Assembly: GCA_963383645.1 (NCBI GenBank)
Contig: OY726560.1
Location: 83,424,593-83,488,592 of the forward strand
Reading direction: 5' to 3'
DNA from: Muscardinus avellanarius
Taxonomy: Eukaryota > Chordata > Mammalia > Rodentia > Gliridae
Length of the DNA stretch: 64,000 nt
Below the pieces are notes generated by a model. It did no database searches and had not been told where the DNA came from. It saw only the letters and a list, made by a program, of their open reading frames with translations. The position numbers and the translations under genes were made by a program. Positions 59,300-64,000 of the stretch are shown piece after piece (within the stretch, counting starts at the first letter, position 1; each line of letters opens with the position of its first letter).

Positions 59300-59783
59300 A
59301 AATATTGGGGGTTGAATCCAAGGGCAGGCATTCTATCTCTGAGTTATACCTCAAGTCATTTTTAATTTTAAAAAAATTTTTGATAGTAGGAATTGAACCC
59401 AGGGGCATTCTACCTGTGATCTACACCCCCAGCCCTTTTCTTATTTTTCAAATAGGGTCTTGATAGGTTGCTGAATCTTGCTAAGTTGCTAAGGTTGGCC
59501 TTGAACCTGAATTCTTCTTGTCTCAGCCTCCCAAGTACTGGGATTACAGGTGTGTGCCACAAGATATTGCTCCACAACCCTTTTAATTTTTATTGTGTTG
59601 CTGGGGAGTCAACCAGGGGCATTCTACTTCTGAGCTATACCCCAGCCCAGGGGCATTCTACTTCTGAGCTATACCCAGTGGAAACAGGGTCTTGCTAAGT
59701 TGCTGAGGCTCACCTCTGACCGGCAATCCTCCTGTCTCAGCCTTCCAAGTATTGGAATTACAGGCATGTGGTACCTGCCAGTT

Positions 59784-59839
<56 letters not shown>

Positions 59840-60122
59840 GGGGGTGGAACCCAGAGGCTTTCTACCTCCGGGCTATACTCCCAGACCTATTTTTGGAAAC
59901 AGGGTCTCACTAAGTTACTGAGAGCCTCATTAAGTAGCTGAAGCTGGCTTCGAACTTGTGCTACACCCCTAGCCCTAGTTTTTAAGTCTTTTTATTTTTG
60001 AAACAGGGTCTCACTGAGTTGCAAAGGGCCTCGCTAAGAAGCTAAGGGTGTCCGTGAATTGCGATCCTCCAGTCTCCACCTCCCAAATGCTGGGATTATA
60101 AGCTTGTGCCACCATGTCCGGC
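59300..60122 (-). repeat. Cluster of partial and nested MEN SINEs
   Basis: At least four minus-strand copies or pieces lie at 59302-59370, 59375-59565, 59590-59788 and 59837-60122, partly nested. The third contains a tandem duplication of CAGGGGCATTCTACTTCTGAGCTATACCC. (TG)n at 59789-59836 is the tail of the fourth. Confidence 0.78.
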
Positions 60123-61342
60123 AACAATGGCCATTTTGGATGGTTGCTGAGGGCAATAAAACTCTCCCTTCAACTAAAACTTTAAAAATGTGTCTTGAAG
60201 GGTGTGCAAACTTCTGGGCAACTGGTCACAGATGGAAATCCCAAATACATCTTAACAGACTCAGAAAGAGCAGATTCATTATAGAATGCAGAATAGTAGT
60301 ATGGACTCAAAAACGTCAAATGCTTTGACCATTTCTTTCAAGCACGTTTTTTTTCTTCATTTGGTCATATTTTGCTCAACTATTTTTATGCAACTTCATA
60401 CCATCTACAAACTTAATCGATAACACATAGAGGAAAATATTCGTGGTATCAGATGCTCCACAATGGATCAGTCTAGCTCAACTCAAGAGAGCAGAGAGGG
60501 TCACATGAAAATCTCACAGCACAGCCACATCCGCAGAAAGCGGAGACTCCAACCTCAGACTCTAGTTGACAGAGAACTCATCCACACATATTTTGCCAAA
60601 TAGTGCAGTAGGAATAGGGGATAAACAGGGAAGATGTGTGGATTTGTCTTTTATGTTACAAAGCATATGAGTAATAAACATTGGAAATTCCAGAACTCAA
60701 GCATTGGAAGTGGGGCTCTCAACTCTGAGTGTCATGGTTGCTGGGAGATTCCCATAAGTTGATTCAAAATTACAAAACTGCAACAAAACTCAAAACACAT
60801 GCAGAACAATTTAAGACATTCACAGCCTACAGAATGGCCAGGAATAACTGATTCGGGGTTAGACGCTTCATCGAGACTGGGCTAGATTTTTTCTGAAGTG
60901 AGAACATGCAGGTGCAGTGATTGGAGGCTTTTTGTTTTTGTCTTTCTAGTACCTTCCGTAGACTCTCGCACTCGTGTTCTATAGTTACCACCCTTTTGCT
61001 TCCCTGATGTTTCTTTTTGCTTTCTAGTTGTCTTTCTTTGTAATGGGTACTTACAAAAAATGTGGTGAGACTATGTTGATGACATTTTGGTTCATTTTCA
61101 GTTCTATTTTTACTAAATGTCTTTAGAGTGGTCTATCAATTGAAAAAGAACCCTAATAATTTTTCAATGTTGGAATTCAAAATTATATAAGCAAAATATA
61201 TTTGGCTCCATAATCAATGTCAAATTGAATCTTATATAAGCCATGATGTGAGTTTTGTTTCTGAATATTTGAATGTACTCCAATTGTTACTGCATGGTTT
61301 AAACTATTATCCCTCCAACACATTTGATTTGGTTTAAAATTT
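60123..61342. other. 1.2 kb SINE-free unique block
   Basis: Nothing recognised. No exon signals stand out. Confidence 0.4.
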
Positions 61343-61570
61343 GTTTTTTCAGTCTTTTTTTTTTTTTTTTGGTGGTACTGGGGTTCCTGGAAGCCCTTCT
61401 ACCTCCGGGCTACACTCCCAGACCTATTTTATACTTTTTATATTTGGAAACAGGGTCTCTTAAGCCAGCACGGCTGGCTTCGAACCTGCACGATCCTCCT
61501 GTCTCCACCTCGCAAGCACGGGGATTACAAGCATGCGCCACCACGCCTGGCTGGTTTTTTCAGTCTTTTT
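61343..61570 (-). repeat. Type B MEN SINE with perfect TSD
   Basis: A copy at 61360-61552. GTTTTTTCAGTCTTTTT is repeated at 61343-61359 and 61554-61570. Confidence 0.92.
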
Positions 61571-61607
61571 AAATTTAGTTTCAACAAAAGCATCCTGTAG
61601 AAGTTAT

Positions 61608-61795
61608 TAAAATAAACTTCATTTTTTGCGGTACCCAAAATCTATTTTTTTATTCTTTATTTTGAAACAAGGTCTCACTGAGTTGCAAAGGGGCTCACTA
61701 AGTAGCTATACACGAACCGCAATCCTCCATGTCTCAGCCTCCCAAATGCTGGGATTATAAGCATGTGCCACCCAACCTGGTCTAAAATAAACTCT
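61608..61795 (-). repeat. Type A MEN SINE, right half deleted, TSD
   Basis: GCGGTACCCAAAATC jumps to the linker, so most of the ID-like half is missing. AAAATAAACT flanks both sides. Confidence 0.82.
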
Positions 61796-62880
61796 TAATG
61801 ACACATGTCTGATTGTGTCTATTCACAGGATGGATATAAGTTTACTCCACAAGCTTCTCAGTGAAGGTCATCTACACCTTTACTTGCAAGAAGACAAGAC
61901 TATCGTTTTGGCTGGGAAGTTAGCATGATTTGAATGGTGGAAATGAGACTTAGATATATTAGTTCAAAATGTGAGGACTATAAAATTTATGAAAAGAAAG
62001 ACTACACTGAGGTCCACCAACATTATACAGTATGTGTTTTTTCCCCACAAAGAATGATGATATTTGAGAGGAACAGATCATTGCAATGGGAAATACACAT
62101 TACAGTATGTTTTTTAGATTTCCATACAGAATGTTTTGCCATTTTTAAAGATTCTTCTGAAAGGTCAAGATGAATTGTGCTATATCCATTGAATGTTTGT
62201 AGGAAGCACTCCCTAGCAGCTCCTGTTGTGATGTGAAAAGAGAGCATGGGAAGTTGCATTCATTTGTTATTTAATTTTAAAGGTCAAATTCTAAGTTCTA
62301 GTCTTTGGGCCTCTTGAAAAAAATCTTATTATTATGTGAATCTTCAAGATAAGTGTTGATGAACTCTCACATCCACTGCCCAGTTTAAATAATTCACAAC
62401 ACATTGCCAATTCTGCTTTATCTCTTCCTCCCCTGTGTCTCTCTTTCCATCAGCGGATGACATCCCTCTTTTTCCCCAAACACTTTCCCATTTCCTAGGC
62501 CTTTTGATACATTTTTAAAGAGAATAGCCACAGGCACATGTAAGCTGGATAGTCTCTAGACTGTCAGCCAGGCACTGTACATAGTTTTCAGACCTCTTGC
62601 ACTAATATGTTACAAAATGGGACCCTATTAGCAGTAGCAGATAACATTTTAAGTGTGTTCCAGGTGCTCTCTGAAGAGCCTACTCCATTTTCCTTACCGG
62701 GAGCCTTCTCAGTCCTTTCCAGAGGTCCCAGGATGGGTCCACATGCTGTCCTGATCTTTCTTTAGCACTGTCACCTCTGGCAGCTTGTGATATCACCTTG
62801 CCGTGCCATCGACTTTTTTCAACAGTGTATATTCGAAAAGCACAGATATACATTAGATATTTTTATATGTACATATATGT
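61796..62880. other. Unassigned unique AT-rich sequence
   Basis: Possible old LINE flavour near 62320-62560, not assignable. No exon recognised. Confidence 0.4.
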
Positions 62881-62894
62881 ACATATATATTTTT

Positions 62895-63115
62895 TCTTTT
62901 ATTTTTATTTATTTATTTATTTATTTATTTTTGGTGGTAGTACTGGGGTTCCTGGGAGCCCTTCTACCTCCAGGCTACACTCCCGGACCTATTTTTACAT
63001 TTTTATTTGGAAACAGGGTCTCCTAAGCCAGCGGGGCTGCCTTCGAACCTGCGCGATCCTCCTGTCTGTCTCCCAAGCGCGGGGATTACAAGAGTGCGCC
63101 ACCACACCCGGCCAT
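62895..63115 (-). repeat. Type B MEN SINE with (TTTA)n tail
   Basis: The tail is (TTTA)n at 62903-62931. The body reads GTACTGGGGTTCCTGGG to CACACCCGGCC. ATATATAT-type sequence flanks both sides. Confidence 0.88.
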
Positions 63116-63121
63116 ATATAT

Positions 63122-63316
63122 ATAAATTTTTGTACTAGAGATCAAACCCAGGGACATTCTACCTCCAAACCAGACCCCAGCCCTTTTTAGTTTTTATTTT
63201 GAAATAGAGTCTTATTAAGTTGCTGAGGGTCTCACTAAGTTGCTGAGGCTGGCCGCAAACCTGGGATTCTCCTGTCTCAGGCTGGGATTGCAGGTGTGTG
63301 CCACCAGGCCTGACTA
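63122..63316 (-). repeat. MEN SINE, diverged
   Basis: A minus-strand copy from GTACTAGAGATCAAACCCAGGG to CACCAGGCCTGAC. Confidence 0.8.
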
Positions 63317-63374
63317 TATCTTTAGTCTCTCTGTCTCTGTCTCTCTCTCTTTCTGATGTATAAAATATGCCTTA

Positions 63375-63880
63375 CAGTAGTCTTCCTTGTCTGCAGTTTT
63401 GCTTGTGGTGGTTTTAAACACAACTATATATTAACACTTGTATATAATACTTCAAGAGAGAGAAATCACATTCACATAATTTTTATTATAGTGTTATAGT
63501 TATTCAATTTTATTTTTAGTTATTAATTTTTACTGTGCCTAATTTATAAACAAAAAAAATTTTTTTGGTGGTACTGGGGTTCCTGGAAACCCTTTTACCT
63601 CCAGGCTACACTCCCAGACCTATTTTATACTTTTTTATTTGGAAACAGGGTCTCTTAAGCCAGCACAGCTGACTTTGAACCTGCGCGATCCTCCTATCTC
63701 CGCCTCCCAAGCGCGGGGATTACAAGCATGTGCCACCATGCCCGGCTATAAACAAAATTTTATTATAGTATGTACATAAAGGAAAAGAAGTCTATAAAGG
63801 GTTTGGTTTGATCTGTGGTTTCAGGGATCCACTGGGGGTCTTGGAAAATATTCTCTGCAGATACGGGGGAACTAGTGTAC
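63375..63880 (-). mobile_element. Tigger/MER2-like DNA transposon with a SINE inside
   Basis: It begins CAGTAGTCTTCCTTGTCTGC and ends CTGCAGATACGGGGGAACTAGTG, an imperfect terminal inverted repeat next to TA dinucleotides. CACTGGGGGTCTTGGAA near the end is diagnostic. It is the reverse complement of the 7195-8345 element. Confidence 0.7.
63552..63762 (-). repeat. Type B MEN SINE inside the DNA transposon, TSD
   Basis: A copy at about 63563-63747. TATAAACAAAA is repeated at both ends. Confidence 0.9.
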
Positions 63881-64000
63881 TTTTTCTGGCTAGGCATTAA
63901 GTTTTTTTTTTAATTTGGACTCCTCTGAAAGTCTGCAGCAGGCTTTTCCACAGGATATACTGCCTTGTTGATAAAATGGCTTTCAATTTTTCTTGTGAGG

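Noticed and set aside
59612..59675. Tandem repeat of about 37 bp as a novel minisatellite
   Set aside because: Only two units, and both are the ID-like part of a minus-strand SINE, so a simple local duplication.

Overview
This is a 64 kb piece of mammalian nuclear DNA, almost certainly from a squirrel-family rodent (Sciuridae). The evidence is its repeats. More than 70 copies or fragments of a composite SINE fuse a 7SL/B1-like left part (GCCGGGCGTGGTGGCGCACGC...) to a tRNA/ID-like right part (GGGTGTAGCTCGGAGGT...CCCCAG). This is the MEN / B1-dID architecture known from squirrels. I assign the family from its structure and from memory, not from a database search. No prokaryotic, viral or CRISPR feature is present, and I found no intact conventional protein-coding gene.

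Layout. 1-37 kb is intergenic or intronic DNA saturated with SINEs. It also holds truncated L1 3' ends (422-748 and 13307-13781, each with clear target-site duplications), older L1, MaLR, MIR and L2 fragments, a Tigger/MER2-like DNA transposon broken by three SINEs (7195-8345), and many microsatellites, most of them grown from SINE tails. Two repeat-free stretches (about 16.56-16.86 and 24.07-24.71 kb) look like candidate conserved noncoding elements. A 44-bp segment at 18171-18214 has strong branch-point, acceptor and donor signals.

37.86-40.85 kb is a large CpG island that contains no SINE. It carries an NRF-1-like motif, an AT-rich TATA-like box, an ETS motif and several splice-donor-like sites, the best on the minus strand at 39359. 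It is very likely the promoter and first exon region of one or two transcripts whose other exons lie outside the window or were not recognised. I cannot name the gene. A smaller CpG-rich block follows at 42.08-42.80 kb, with two imperfect RFX X-box-like motifs.

41-64 kb returns to repeat-rich DNA. Its one recognisable gene-derived feature is a processed retrocopy of CBX3 (HP1-gamma), 55692-57640 on the plus strand. It has 5' UTR, coding region, 3' UTR, poly(A) and a near-perfect target-site duplication. It is disabled by a 1-base frameshift early in the coding region and has lost the first aromatic-cage residue of the chromodomain, but the rest of the reading frame is open.

The strongest general observation is that two low-divergence SINE subfamilies coexist here, called A and B below. 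Type A ends in CCCCAGACCCGC. Type B carries AGCCAGC-CGC-GCTGGCT and ends in AGGAACCCCAGTACC. They appear to differ in which half keeps a Pol III B-box. Several SINE pairs sit as tight inverted repeats.
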